Of a stretch of DNA of 22,530 bases, positions 1 through 8,128 are shown one piece after another (the first letter of the stretch is position 1; every line of letters begins with the position of its first letter). The DNA comes from Hennigella sp045599065 (GTDB taxonomy: Bacteria > Bacillota_I > Bacilli_A > Mycoplasmatales > Mycoplasmoidaceae), in the NCBI GenBank assembly GCA_045599065.1, contig JAZRVJ010000043.1, positions 1-22,530 on the forward strand. The letters run 5' to 3'. Under the pieces are notes generated by a model, which worked only from the letters and a program-made list of their open reading frames with translations, was not told the origin of the DNA and searched no databases. The translations under genes and the position numbers were made by a program.

Positions 1-1278
1 AAAAAACACGGAAAAGAAGTATTTTATAATGAAGTTAGAAAGAAAAATAATTGTTATTATGCTAGAAAATTACAAGGTGATGTTTATATCAAAGATATCT
101 TTGTTAGGTATTGGCCAGAATTCAAAAATAGATATGCATCAAGATTAACAAGGCCCGGATTAATAGAATCAGTAGATAAATTTGTTGGATGTCACAATTT
201 TGATAATGGTTTCTTATATTATGAATGCCCCAATTGTAACGATTTCTTTATGATGGGATTTTCTTGTCATTCAAGAATATGTCCATCATGTGGAAAGAAA
301 TATAAGGACCAAAGAACAATTAAAGTAAGCGAAAAATGTTTAGAAGTGCCACATAGACAATTTGTATTTACCGTTCCATATCAATTAAGAGATTATTTTC
401 GTTTATATAGAAAAGCATTACTAAACATATTGTTTAAATCAGTTGACGAAGCTTTTAATGCTTTATTGAAACATAAGGCACCTATTGCATATAAAAAAGA
501 GAAGAGGAAGTTAGGATTTATATCGTTTCTTCACACATTTGGAAGAGATATGAAATGGCATCCTCATATTCATGTATTAATTGCTGAAAGATATATGAAT
601 AATGAAGGCAGATTAATTAAGTTTGATTATTTTTCGTTCGATTTTTTAAGAATAGCTTTTCAAAATGCATTATTTAATAACATCTATTCTTATTTCAAAA
701 TAAATAGACCCAAGGAAGAACAAAGACAAATATATCTACTCCTTAAAGAATTAAAGCAAACATATGATAAAGGCTACTACGTATATGGAAAGAAATTTTC
801 AAATGAAAAAACGACAGCAAAAGATATAACTGAACTAACCAATTATATTGCTAGATATGCATCTCATCCTGCGATTTCAGAAAGAAGAATAACTAGATGT
901 GACATTATAAACAATACGATAACTTGGTTTTATGATCCACATGAAGATGATGATGTTGAAGATGAAGACAAAAAGATTGGAAGACAATATATAACAGAAG
1001 ATGTATTTTTATTTATGCAAAAATTAGTTCTTCATGTTGCAGATAAAGGCTTTCAACAAATTAGATATTATGGTTTTTATTCAAATAAATCTAAAACAAA
1101 AGCAAATAACAAATCTTTATTTAGCGGCAAAGAGTTAAATAGAATGAGACATGATACAATATGGGTAGTCGGTTTAAAGAAAGCATTTGGTTATGATCCG
1201 ACATTATGCAAATGTGGAACTCAAATGATTCTTAATTACGAACTATCTGATTTTCAAAAAAAGAGAGGGTTTAGCTAA
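1..1278 (+). CDS. IS91-family HUH transposase (5' partial)
   Basis: Single-strand DNA transposase of the IS91 type, which nicks and joins DNA through a tyrosine-DNA intermediate. The frame is open from base 1 without a convincing start, so the 5' end lies outside the window; 425 residues are visible. Residue numbers count from base 1. A Cys/His zinc-binding segment spans about residues 64-99 (GCHNF, ECPNC, CPSC). The HUH motif is HPHIH at 187-191, within MKWHPHIHVLI. Two candidate catalytic tyrosines, Y282 and Y286, sit in NYIARYASHPAIS with the Y-x3-Y spacing of the IS91 group. The conserved KGFQQIRYYG block and a C-terminal CKCG knuckle follow. An ATG at 250 would cut off part of the zinc finger and is not the true start. 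The next gene overlaps its stop by one base. Confidence 0.93.
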   Translation, partial: KKHGKEVFYNEVRKKNNCYYARKLQGDVYIKDIFVRYWPEFKNRYASRLTRPGLIESVDKFVGCHNFDNGFLYYECPNCNDFFMMGFSCHSRICPSCGKKYKDQRTIKVSEKCLEVPHRQFVFTVPYQLRDYFRLYRKALLNILFKSVDEAFNALLKHKAPIAYKKEKRKLGFISFLHTFGRDMKWHPHIHVLIAERYMNNEGRLIKFDYFSFDFLRIAFQNALFNNIYSYFKINRPKEEQRQIYLLLKELKQTYDKGYYVYGKKFSNEKTTAKDITELTNYIARYASHPAISERRITRCDIINNTITWFYDPHEDDDVEDEDKKIGRQYITEDVFLFMQKLVLHVADKGFQQIRYYGFYSNKSKTKANNKSLFSGKELNRMRHDTIWVVGLKKAFGYDPTLCKCGTQMILNYELSDFQKKRGFS

Positions 1279-1517
1279 TGAAATATAACTTTAGAGTAAA
1301 ACATAACAATGAATATGATATTGATCTAGTAGATATGAAATGTCTAGAACGTGACCATGAAGAAGAAGTAGAACTAGATATTCTTTTAGAATGTTTTGAT
1401 GAGACGAATGATCCATCTCCTGTACTTACTTGCCCATGTTGCAATCATGATTTGTTTGTCCCAAAAGATGTTTACGACCAAATTAAAGGTAATTTCGTAT
1501 ATAAAATTAAAGAATAA
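1278..1517 (+). CDS. Small Cys-knuckle protein coupled to the IS91 transposase
   Basis: A 79-residue acidic protein of unknown function. Its ATG shares one base with the transposase stop (TAATG), and a strong GAGAGGG ribosome site lies at 1264-1270 inside the transposase gene, so the two are almost certainly co-translated. The first half is rich in Asp and Glu. The second half carries a CPCC cluster and an upstream Cys, which could form a small metal-binding knuckle. I do not recognise a family. The coupling suggests it belongs to the mobile element, perhaps as an accessory or regulatory factor, but it could be a passenger. A transcription terminator follows 8 bases after its stop. Confidence 0.7.
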   Translation: MKYNFRVKHNNEYDIDLVDMKCLERDHEEEVELDILLECFDETNDPSPVLTCPCCNHDLFVPKDVYDQIKGNFVYKIKE

Positions 1518-1524
1518 ATGAATT

Positions 1525-1550
1525 CCGACCTTATTAGGCCGGTTTTCTTT
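1525..1550 (+). terminator. Rho-independent terminator after the IS91 unit
   Basis: Six-base stem CCGACC/GGCCGG (1525-1530 and 1537-1542, one A-C mismatch) with loop TTATTA, followed by TTTTCTTT. It lies just after the small Cys-knuckle gene. Confidence 0.7.
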
Positions 1551-1583
1551 CTCCATCATTTCAAATACAATTTCCTAATCAAT

Positions 1584-1617
1584 AAGAAAACCGGCATATC
1601 GATGATGACATACCGGT
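1584..1617 (-). terminator. Rho-independent terminator of the 717-codon lipoprotein gene
   Basis: On the minus strand, ACCGGTAT (plus 1610-1617) pairs with ATGCCGGT (plus 1590-1597) across a 12-base loop and runs into TTTTCTT. It lies about 33 bases past the stop of the minus-strand lipoprotein gene. Confidence 0.75.
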
Positions 1618-1649
1618 AATTATTGCGATGTAAGCAAATTTCATGTTTG

Positions 1650-3773
1650 TTAGCAGTAGATGACGTTCTCAATAGTAATGATAGATCCGACTGTACCACA
1701 CATAAGAATTTCAGCAAAGTCAGAAAGTGTTCTATTACTAATATCGATATCAAGAACAAATGTTTCACCTAAAGTAACATGTGAAATTTCTTCACCTGTT
1801 TCGTTATTTAATAACTTAGCAAGATCATTAACTGAAGCAGGGTTTGTAATACCTGCATTATCAGTAACAATGCCTGTAGGTGTAGAGACAAATTTGTAGA
1901 AATGAGTATACATATTATCTGAACCTGCAGTTGTTAATTCATTATTCATAAAGCGGATTTCAAAGCCAGCATTAACTGGATCTGGATCAGCTTCAAATCC
2001 TGATGCAACACAAGTTGGATCATATGTCATATTAGCTTGGATAATTAATCTTGTACCTTTAGGTGCTTCGTATTTTGGACCACCTAAATATGTACTTGCT
2101 GATGTAATGATATGTTTAGAATAATCAAAATATTTTGATTCCCATCTAACGCCTATTGGATGAGTTAAATCGAGAGCTTGATAGCCTTTTGGAAGACCGG
2201 AAGATCTTTCATTAACAATCTTATGACATTCTTGACATTGATCAGCAGTTGTTGTGATTAATCCAGCACATGTTGAGCCATATGATGTTTTATAACAAGA
2301 AGCATCGTGGTCACACATTGAAGATCTAAATCCAGCATATTCGATACGTAATTTAGCTCCACCATCGGAACTGAACATGATATCGTTAGCACCATCTTTT
2401 AATCCACCGAGGTTGAGGAAAAGGGTACCTGTTCCACCTTTTTTAACAGCGTTCCAGCCAACAACTTCATCATTAACGACGAATGTTACAATGCTCATAT
2501 CATAGTTTGCAACTGCATCAGCGTTGATTTGACCAAATCTGATTTTAGATGGAGTTCCTTTACCAGAAACTGTGAGGTATGTATCCCACCATCCGCCAGA
2601 ATCTTCTAAAAGTGTATAAGTTAAGACGAAATAGTTTTTATGTGCAGATTTTGCAACAGGTTGTTTGGATCTGAATGAAATAAATGCACTTCTACCACTA
2701 TGTTTTGCTAATGTTAATGTTTTTGTTGTTGCGTCATATGTTGAAGTAACGCCAGCACCATTTTCTTCTGCTACGATTTCTTCCATTTCTGTACCGAAAT
2801 CGAAATCTTCCCAAGGTGCAGAACATGATACGACATTATATTTTGTATGACATAATTTACATTCATCATAGATGTCACCAGCGATGTATTTTTCAGCTTC
2901 ACAATGGTGTTCAAGAGTTTCACTACATTTTTCTAATTTAATTACTTTAGATTGTTCTTTAAATGCAGGGTTTGTAAATGCGTTTGTTGTATATGTATTA
3001 TTACCTTCTGCTTCGCAAGTAGGAGCTAAATGCGATTTATTTGTTGTAACTGTTTCAGTTTCAATATGGTCAGGATTGTTATCACAAATTCTTGTTGCGA
3101 CAACTTTACCTAAATCTTCACTCCATTCATATGTTGGTTGTCTCCAGTTATGACCAGCAGCAACTGGTTTTGTTTGAGAAACACCACAACGTCCACAAAT
3201 GTGTGTGACTGTACCAGGTTCAGTACATGTTGCATATTGAGTGTGTTCTTCATCGATTTTCCAATCATGTCCAAATGCAGGAACGGTTTGATCTGCAAAT
3301 CTGTAGCCACAGACTTCACATTCTTGATGTCCTTCACCAGGTTCAGTACATGTTGGCTCTGTTTTATATACCCATTTTAATGAGTGTGAATTGAAATCAA
3401 CTTTTTCTTCAGAATCGTTAGCGCAACTATGCCAGTGTGAATTTTCATCAGTAACCCATTCACCACCGACAACGTGATCTTTCATTGGGATTTCTCTTTC
3501 AATGACATATTCACAAACGCTACATTTTGATATTTCTTTACCAACTTTATTACATGTAGAATCTTCAACAGTTGTCCATTCTAAGAATTCATGAATAGAA
3601 ACATCTTTTTGTTGAAAACAGTTATCATCAGTGCATTCTTTCCAGTGCTTTTGAGCATCAAATAAATAATTCTCGGTAAAGTGATGACCACCACTTTGTT
3701 TTTCATTACCACAAGCAGCCAAACTTAAAACAGCAAAAGATGCTGTGATAAAACTAATAATTTTTTTGTTCAT
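1650..3773 (-). CDS. Large lipoprotein: Cys-rich repeats plus two beta-rich modules
   Basis: Surface lipoprotein of 707 residues. The start is set at 3773 (MNKKIISF) because an AGGAG site lies at plus 3783-3788; an in-frame ATG at 3803 is further upstream and lacks one. A signal peptide ends in the lipobox LAAC with the lipid Cys at 21. Residues about 30-318 hold alternating Cys/His modules of two kinds: HWHSC- or HWKEC-centred, and TCTEPG...C-x2-C-centred. At 319 an APW signature opens a Trp-, Gly- and Asp-rich segment of predicted beta-sandwich type (319-495). A second Cys knuckle (about 500-540) precedes a final beta-rich domain to 707. No catalytic motif is visible. Glycan or surface binding is the likeliest role, by inference. 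It is a paralogue of the divergent neighbour at 3943-6600. Confidence 0.85.
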   Translation of the reverse strand: MNKKIISFITASFAVLSLAACGNEKQSGGHHFTENYLFDAQKHWKECTDDNCFQQKDVSIHEFLEWTTVEDSTCNKVGKEISKCSVCEYVIEREIPMKDHVVGGEWVTDENSHWHSCANDSEEKVDFNSHSLKWVYKTEPTCTEPGEGHQECEVCGYRFADQTVPAFGHDWKIDEEHTQYATCTEPGTVTHICGRCGVSQTKPVAAGHNWRQPTYEWSEDLGKVVATRICDNNPDHIETETVTTNKSHLAPTCEAEGNNTYTTNAFTNPAFKEQSKVIKLEKCSETLEHHCEAEKYIAGDIYDECKLCHTKYNVVSCSAPWEDFDFGTEMEEIVAEENGAGVTSTYDATTKTLTLAKHSGRSAFISFRSKQPVAKSAHKNYFVLTYTLLEDSGGWWDTYLTVSGKGTPSKIRFGQINADAVANYDMSIVTFVVNDEVVGWNAVKKGGTGTLFLNLGGLKDGANDIMFSSDGGAKLRIEYAGFRSSMCDHDASCYKTSYGSTCAGLITTTADQCQECHKIVNERSSGLPKGYQALDLTHPIGVRWESKYFDYSKHIITSASTYLGGPKYEAPKGTRLIIQANMTYDPTCVASGFEADPDPVNAGFEIRFMNNELTTAGSDNMYTHFYKFVSTPTGIVTDNAGITNPASVNDLAKLLNNETGEEISHVTLGETFVLDIDISNRTLSDFAEILMCGTVGSIITIENVIYC

Positions 3774-3801
3774 AAAGTTAGTTCTCCTAACGATTATTTT
3801 C

Positions 3802-3807
3802 ATTATA
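3802..3807 (-). promoter_or_regulatory. Candidate -10 box for the minus-strand lipoprotein
   Basis: A perfect TATAAT on the minus strand, 28 bases upstream of the chosen ATG and just upstream of its AGGAG site. The -35 position is poor (TTTTTA-like), so the promoter call is moderate. Confidence 0.45.
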
Positions 3808-3843
3808 TATTATTTATAAATAATTAAAAAGAGTTTTCGTTTT

Positions 3844-3870
3844 TTGACATTCAATCACCAAAAATTGACA
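3844..3870 (+). repeat. Tandem TTGACAT elements between divergent lipoprotein genes
   Basis: TTGACA occurs at 3844-3849 and again at 3865-3870, both followed by T. The two copies start exactly 21 bases apart, two helical turns. Either could be a -35 box for the plus-strand lipoprotein; -10-like TATTAT (3871-3876) and TAGAAT (3881-3886) are near but badly spaced, so a regulator site is an alternative. Confidence 0.4.
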
Positions 3871-3942
3871 TATTATTTTATAGAATTAGAAACTAATTTG
3901 TTTTAAAATAAATTATCGATTAAAAACATCGAAAGGAAAATA

Positions 3943-6600
3943 ATGTATATGAAGAACAAGAAATTTTTGTTTTCTTTGCCTTTGTTTACCACAATGATTC
4001 TTTCAGCATGTGGTGCTACTCATACGCACTCTTTTGGTGAAGAGTATGTTTATGATGAAAATGAGCACTGGCATGTCTGTGAATGTGGAGAAACAGATGA
4101 CAAAGTAGCACATGCTTGGGGTGAAGGCGTTCAAACAACTGCTCCAACATGTACAGAAGATGGCGTTAGGACTTACACATGCGTTTGCGGTGCAACTAAG
4201 ACAGAAGCTATCACAGCTCTTGGCCATGAAGCTGCAACAGAATGGCAAAGCGATGCAACAAATCACTGGCACAGCTGTGTCCATGATGATTGCTATGAAG
4301 AATTAAACAAAGCTGAACACACATGGCAAGAAGATATGTCTCAACATGTCGATGCAACATGTACTGCAAAAGGTACAAAAGTCATGGTTTGTTCTGTTTG
4401 TAATTACTCAAAAACAGAAGAAATTCCAATGGTTGCACACTCATGGAATGATGGAGTTATTACTACTGCTCCAACATGTACTGAAAAAGGTGTAAAAACA
4501 TACACATGTTCAGTATGTGAAAGAACAAGAACTGAAGAAGTTGACGCAACAGGTCACGATTGGGAAAGCAAAAACTCAGGTGCTGCTTACCAATTCAACT
4601 CAAATGGTTCTTGGGATGAATGTAAAGTTTGTCACATTCATAAAGACGAAGTAATCAATGCTAAAGCTCCATGGGCTGCATTTGATTTCCAAGCTGAAAA
4701 CGCAGTTGTTGTCGAACACGAAGATTCAGCAGCATATGATAGAGATACACACACATTAACATCTTCTAATTATCATAATAACGATGGTGTTAAATTTAAC
4801 ATCGGTAGCGTTGTTGATTCAACAAGATTAGTACTCGATATCACAGTCGTAGTTGCTGGTGGTCCATCTTGGGGTGGTCAAGGTTCATTCTTCTTCTTTG
4901 ATGATATGGGAGAAAGCTTAGGATCAGTATTCTGCTTAGCTGCAAACCCATTCTTAGATGCAAAAGGAATTCAATTCAGATATGCAGCTTATGAAAATGG
5001 CGTTCAAGTTACAACATTATCTGCTAGAGAAGTAGAATTTACTTATAGATTTGACTTTAGAGGATTTGAAAAAGCTCCTAGAACATTTGCTATTAACGGT
5101 GCAAATGGTAATGTTGAAAATCCAGATGTTATTACAGTTAAATCAATCGTTGCAAAAGAATCTGTCTGTGGTCACCCAGCTTCTGAAACACAATTAGGCA
5201 CAACAGTTGCAGCAACATGTGCTAAAGAAGGCAAACAACAATATGTTTGTACACATGAAGACTGTGGCAACGTTGAATATGAAATCGCAACAGCTAAATT
5301 ACCACACACAAAGGTTACAGAAACAGGCGCTGCCTCAGCACATGAATATGAATGGGCAGGTACACGTGTTGTTTGTTCTGAATGCGGTGAAATATTAGAC
5401 GAATCAAATTGCGAACGCGCTCCTTGGGCTCACGCCGATTTAAATAAAGTTCAATTCACAGAACATGCTGCAACAGTTAACAACGCCGGTCATGCATCAT
5501 CATATGCAGTTACTGAAGAAGGCGTTTCTTTAACAGGCTACTATAATGCAACATTAACATTCCCAATCGGAAGTGAATCAATTGATCGTAATATCTTATC
5601 TGTCACAATTAAACCAGGTGCTTGGAGATGGTCAGGTCCTGCTTTCTACCTCAACGTCTTTAAAACAAACGATGAAGGCAAAGAAGTTAACAAATATATG
5701 CACATTTACAACACTCAAGGTGTCACAGACTTCATCAATGCTGGTGGTAAGATTTATACAGAATCAGGCATAGAAGTTGAAGGTGCATTAACACTTGGTC
5801 AAACTTATAGATTTGAAATGGATTTTGCTACAATCCTTTCTGGAACTAAAATTTCAAAAGTCCAAATTATTGCTGACTATAGTGATGCAGATCCATCAGA
5901 AACATTTGCCAACGTTCCAACTAACTTAGTTAAAGACATCACGTTTAAAGCCCCAGGATGCAAACACGAAACTACTGAAGCATTCAACGAACCATTAAAC
6001 TGTGGTACACGTTGCACAGAATGTGGCGAAATTGTTACAAGCTATGTCTCACTTGTTGATATGGCTTATGGTAAAGCAGAAAAACAAAGTTCTTATACAT
6101 TAACTAAGAGCACTGAATTCGATAGCAAGACTTGCGCACAAATTCACCAAGCAGAAAACTTCAATAATGCAGAAGCAGGTTATGCACAAAACTACAAAGT
6201 TAGATTCAATGGCATCTTAGCTAATATGAAGAAGAATAATAAAACACATTTATCTATCGATTTCTATGTTAAGAGCAGCAGCAACTTCAATACAAGATTT
6301 TATTGGGGTTGTGGCAACAACCAAGACTATGCGTGGGCAGATCACTACAACAACGTTACTGCAATGGGTGGTACAACTTCACATGTTGCAGCTGGTTCAG
6401 TAATTACTCAATTAGGTACAAACGCACCTGGTAGAGGTAATGGTTTCTATGCAAACGACTGGTACAGATTAACTGTTGATTTAAGTAATGATGCATTACA
6501 AAATTATGGATACTTCTTCATCGGCGGATGTATCAATACAAACTCTGGTGACAACTTATATCCAGTAGATATCTACCTCACAAATATGCAAGTCGCTTAA
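3943..6600 (+). CDS. Large lipoprotein: Cys-rich repeats plus three beta-rich modules
   Basis: Surface lipoprotein of 885 residues with signal peptide and lipobox LSAC (Cys 23). An AAAGGA site at 3932-3937 fits the ATG at 3943; a second ATG at 3949 is possible. Residues about 27-240 hold stalk-like Cys modules: HWHVC (42-46), PTC...YTC-x-C (68-82), HWHSC (108-112), ATC...C-x2-C (138-153) and PTC...YTC-x2-C (177-192). An APW signature at 242-244 starts the first beta-rich module, a second APW at 493-495 starts another, and a third module fills about 700-885. Before the second and third modules lie Cys linkers (CGHPA at 409; CKHET at 673 with C-x2-C at 691-694). No catalytic residues are recognisable. 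A carbohydrate- or host-binding adhesin is the best guess. It is paralogous to and divergent from the gene ending at 1650. Confidence 0.87.
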   Translation: MYMKNKKFLFSLPLFTTMILSACGATHTHSFGEEYVYDENEHWHVCECGETDDKVAHAWGEGVQTTAPTCTEDGVRTYTCVCGATKTEAITALGHEAATEWQSDATNHWHSCVHDDCYEELNKAEHTWQEDMSQHVDATCTAKGTKVMVCSVCNYSKTEEIPMVAHSWNDGVITTAPTCTEKGVKTYTCSVCERTRTEEVDATGHDWESKNSGAAYQFNSNGSWDECKVCHIHKDEVINAKAPWAAFDFQAENAVVVEHEDSAAYDRDTHTLTSSNYHNNDGVKFNIGSVVDSTRLVLDITVVVAGGPSWGGQGSFFFFDDMGESLGSVFCLAANPFLDAKGIQFRYAAYENGVQVTTLSAREVEFTYRFDFRGFEKAPRTFAINGANGNVENPDVITVKSIVAKESVCGHPASETQLGTTVAATCAKEGKQQYVCTHEDCGNVEYEIATAKLPHTKVTETGAASAHEYEWAGTRVVCSECGEILDESNCERAPWAHADLNKVQFTEHAATVNNAGHASSYAVTEEGVSLTGYYNATLTFPIGSESIDRNILSVTIKPGAWRWSGPAFYLNVFKTNDEGKEVNKYMHIYNTQGVTDFINAGGKIYTESGIEVEGALTLGQTYRFEMDFATILSGTKISKVQIIADYSDADPSETFANVPTNLVKDITFKAPGCKHETTEAFNEPLNCGTRCTECGEIVTSYVSLVDMAYGKAEKQSSYTLTKSTEFDSKTCAQIHQAENFNNAEAGYAQNYKVRFNGILANMKKNNKTHLSIDFYVKSSSNFNTRFYWGCGNNQDYAWADHYNNVTAMGGTTSHVAAGSVITQLGTNAPGRGNGFYANDWYRLTVDLSNDALQNYGYFFIGGCINTNSGDNLYPVDIYLTNMQVA

Positions 6601-6625
6601 TCAATAAGCAAAAAAAATAAAAATT

Positions 6626-6657
6626 GAGCTAGGGTTATGACCTTAGCTCTTTTTTTA
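6626..6657. terminator. Bidirectional terminator between convergent units
   Basis: Nine-base stem GAGCTAGGG/CCTTAGCTC (6626-6634 and 6641-6649) with loop TTATGA. TTTTTTTT follows on the plus strand. Read from the other side it is followed by AATTTTTATTTTTTTT. It therefore serves both the plus-strand lipoprotein gene and the minus-strand ABC operon that ends at 6703. Confidence 0.85.
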
Positions 6658-6702
6658 TATAGGCTCTATTCATTCCTATAGGGAGTACAAAACAAACAAA
6701 GA

Positions 6703-7548
6703 TTAATACAAGCCTTTATGATAATATTCAGGCTGGTTGTTTTTATTTATATATTCATCGAATGATGCGTAATTAAAAAGATAATTAGCTAATAAAATAA
6801 TTGGATAATAAATAACCAATAAAATAAATAAAACGATATATATTATAAAATAATAAGGAATCATAAATAAGGCAATTGGAAGGGCTAAGCTAATAATAAA
6901 GATTAAATACCATAAAATATTTTTAAACACGATAACGAGGCTGTTTTTAATCAAATTACCGAATTTAAGGTTATAAGTAACAATAAGACTCATCATGACA
7001 AGGAATAATGGAACGAAAATTACGATTGATATGCCTAAAGGTAGATATCTAATTAAATCATTAGAAACTGCGATATTGGATATCAATTGGCAGATATAAA
7101 AGATAGTAAATGCAATGACAGATAAGACTAAATATTGTTTCCAATTTTGTTTAAATCCTGTTTTAAAATCATCGCCTAAAAGAATGCCTTTGCTGAAATT
7201 TAATTGTCTAATAACTCTCATAAATCCCGCTAGATATAATCCAAGAAGGATGAAGCATGGTAATTGGAACAAATTCCAAAAGTTATTTTGTTCTCTATAT
7301 AAAAGTGAGTATTCAATCATTTGTTCTTCTGTAATTACTGACCAATCATATGATCCATATAATCCTTGAAGAGATAAATCTTTTAAAAAGAATACTGCGA
7401 GCATTGGAAGAGCCGCTAAAGCTAAAAAGATGCCTAAAGTAACGATTAATTTAAAACGCAATTTGAGTATGTCAAAAAATAGTTCCCTTCTTGTATGAGG
7501 AAGAGAGTCAATTGTTAAATCTTTATCTGCTACCTTTTTTCTACTCAT
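6703..7548 (-). CDS. YesL/DUF624-like polytopic membrane protein (copy 1)
   Basis: Integral membrane protein of about 281 residues with roughly six hydrophobic helices. I set the start at the ATG at 7548 because GAGG lies at plus 7558-7561 with 9-base spacing; an in-frame TTG at 7554 is less likely. YesL-like features are the N-terminal FFDILKLRFKLIV segment leading into TM1, DDFKTGFKQNWKQ after TM3, and FGNLIKNSLVIVFKN before TM5, all with the aromatic/basic pattern of DUF624. It lacks the EAA loop of MalF/MalG permeases. It is the last gene of the ABC operon and overlaps the 195-residue gene by 8 bases. A paralogue of equal length lies at 9453-10304. YesL proteins commonly sit in carbohydrate-uptake loci; their biochemical role is not settled. 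A membrane subunit for the ATPases is inference. Confidence 0.75.
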   Translation of the reverse strand: MSRKKVADKDLTIDSLPHTRRELFFDILKLRFKLIVTLGIFLALAALPMLAVFFLKDLSLQGLYGSYDWSVITEEQMIEYSLLYREQNNFWNLFQLPCFILLGLYLAGFMRVIRQLNFSKGILLGDDFKTGFKQNWKQYLVLSVIAFTIFYICQLISNIAVSNDLIRYLPLGISIVIFVPLFLVMMSLIVTYNLKFGNLIKNSLVIVFKNILWYLIFIISLALPIALFMIPYYFIIYIVLFILLVIYYPIILLANYLFNYASFDEYINKNNQPEYYHKGLY

Positions 7549-8128
7549 GGACAAATGCCTCTAAAAAATGTCTTGCTGCATCACTTTTACTACTATTATG
7601 GACCGTGTTTTTGTTTATTGATGCAAAATAGTTATCATCGCCAAAAGTAATACCTAAAATTGAATCTTCACTACTATCATTTTTATCATGAATCTTTAAT
7701 GCATATTCATTGAATAATGTCATATTTGATGAAGGGTTGCTAATCTTATCAAAGTGACCTTCATATGCATTAGATGAATACTCTTTTTCAAAGAAAGATT
7801 GAGAATAGATAATAATATCAGAAGAAGGTATTGCTTCATTTTCAAAAACATAGTCATATGGATAATAACTATCTTTATCATCTTCATCCGCGGTAACAGC
7901 TTCAAAGACTAATAAGTAGTTATACGCTTCTGTTTTGTATGAATAAATTCTTTCTCTTAATACTTCACGATTGAAATCAATACCAGAAATAAAAATAGAG
8001 AATTTTTCTATTGGTTTTGGCTTACTTAACGCTGAAGAGATTAAGTAAGTTGATAATCCTCCAATCACAGCAAAAATAGGTAGATAAAAGAGTTTAGATT
8101 TAAACAATCTGTATCTTAAACTATTCAT
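7541..8128 (-). CDS. Membrane-anchored extracytoplasmic protein, reduced solute-binding-protein-like
   Basis: A 195-residue protein with one N-terminal membrane helix (about residues 13-35) after a basic start, then a roughly 160-residue acidic outside domain. ATG 8128 overlaps the stop of the previous gene and is preceded by GAGG at 6-base spacing. The ectodomain has two traits seen in sugar-binding proteins of ABC importers: an IPSSDIIIYSQSFF segment resembling the 'AD-ilp' stretch, and a C-terminus (SKSDAARHFLEAFVHE) like the usual 'peaAkeFl-fl' ending. At this length it would be under half of a normal binding protein. There is no lipobox; the helix is the anchor. The binding-protein reading is inference from weak resemblance and operon position. 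Confidence 0.6.
   Translation of the reverse strand: MNSLRYRLFKSKLFYLPIFAVIGGLSTYLISSALSKPKPIEKFSIFISGIDFNREVLRERIYSYKTEAYNYLLVFEAVTADEDDKDSYYPYDYVFENEAIPSSDIIIYSQSFFEKEYSSNAYEGHFDKISNPSSNMTLFNEYALKIHDKNDSSEDSILGITFGDDNYFASINKNTVHNSSKSDAARHFLEAFVHE

Noticed and set aside
1556..1768. Minus-strand 70-codon frame over the lipoprotein 3' end
   Set aside because: It overlaps the end of the real lipoprotein gene and its terminator, lacks a ribosome site, and reads as low-complexity hydrophobic sequence.
2665..3380. Several plus-strand frames of 60-93 codons opposite the lipoprotein gene
   Set aside because: Antisense shadows of a Cys-repeat gene; no ribosome sites, and codons mirror the real gene.
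1650..3803. Earlier start at 3803 for the minus-strand lipoprotein
   Set aside because: It adds ten basic residues before an already complete signal peptide, while AGGAG fits the ATG at 3773.
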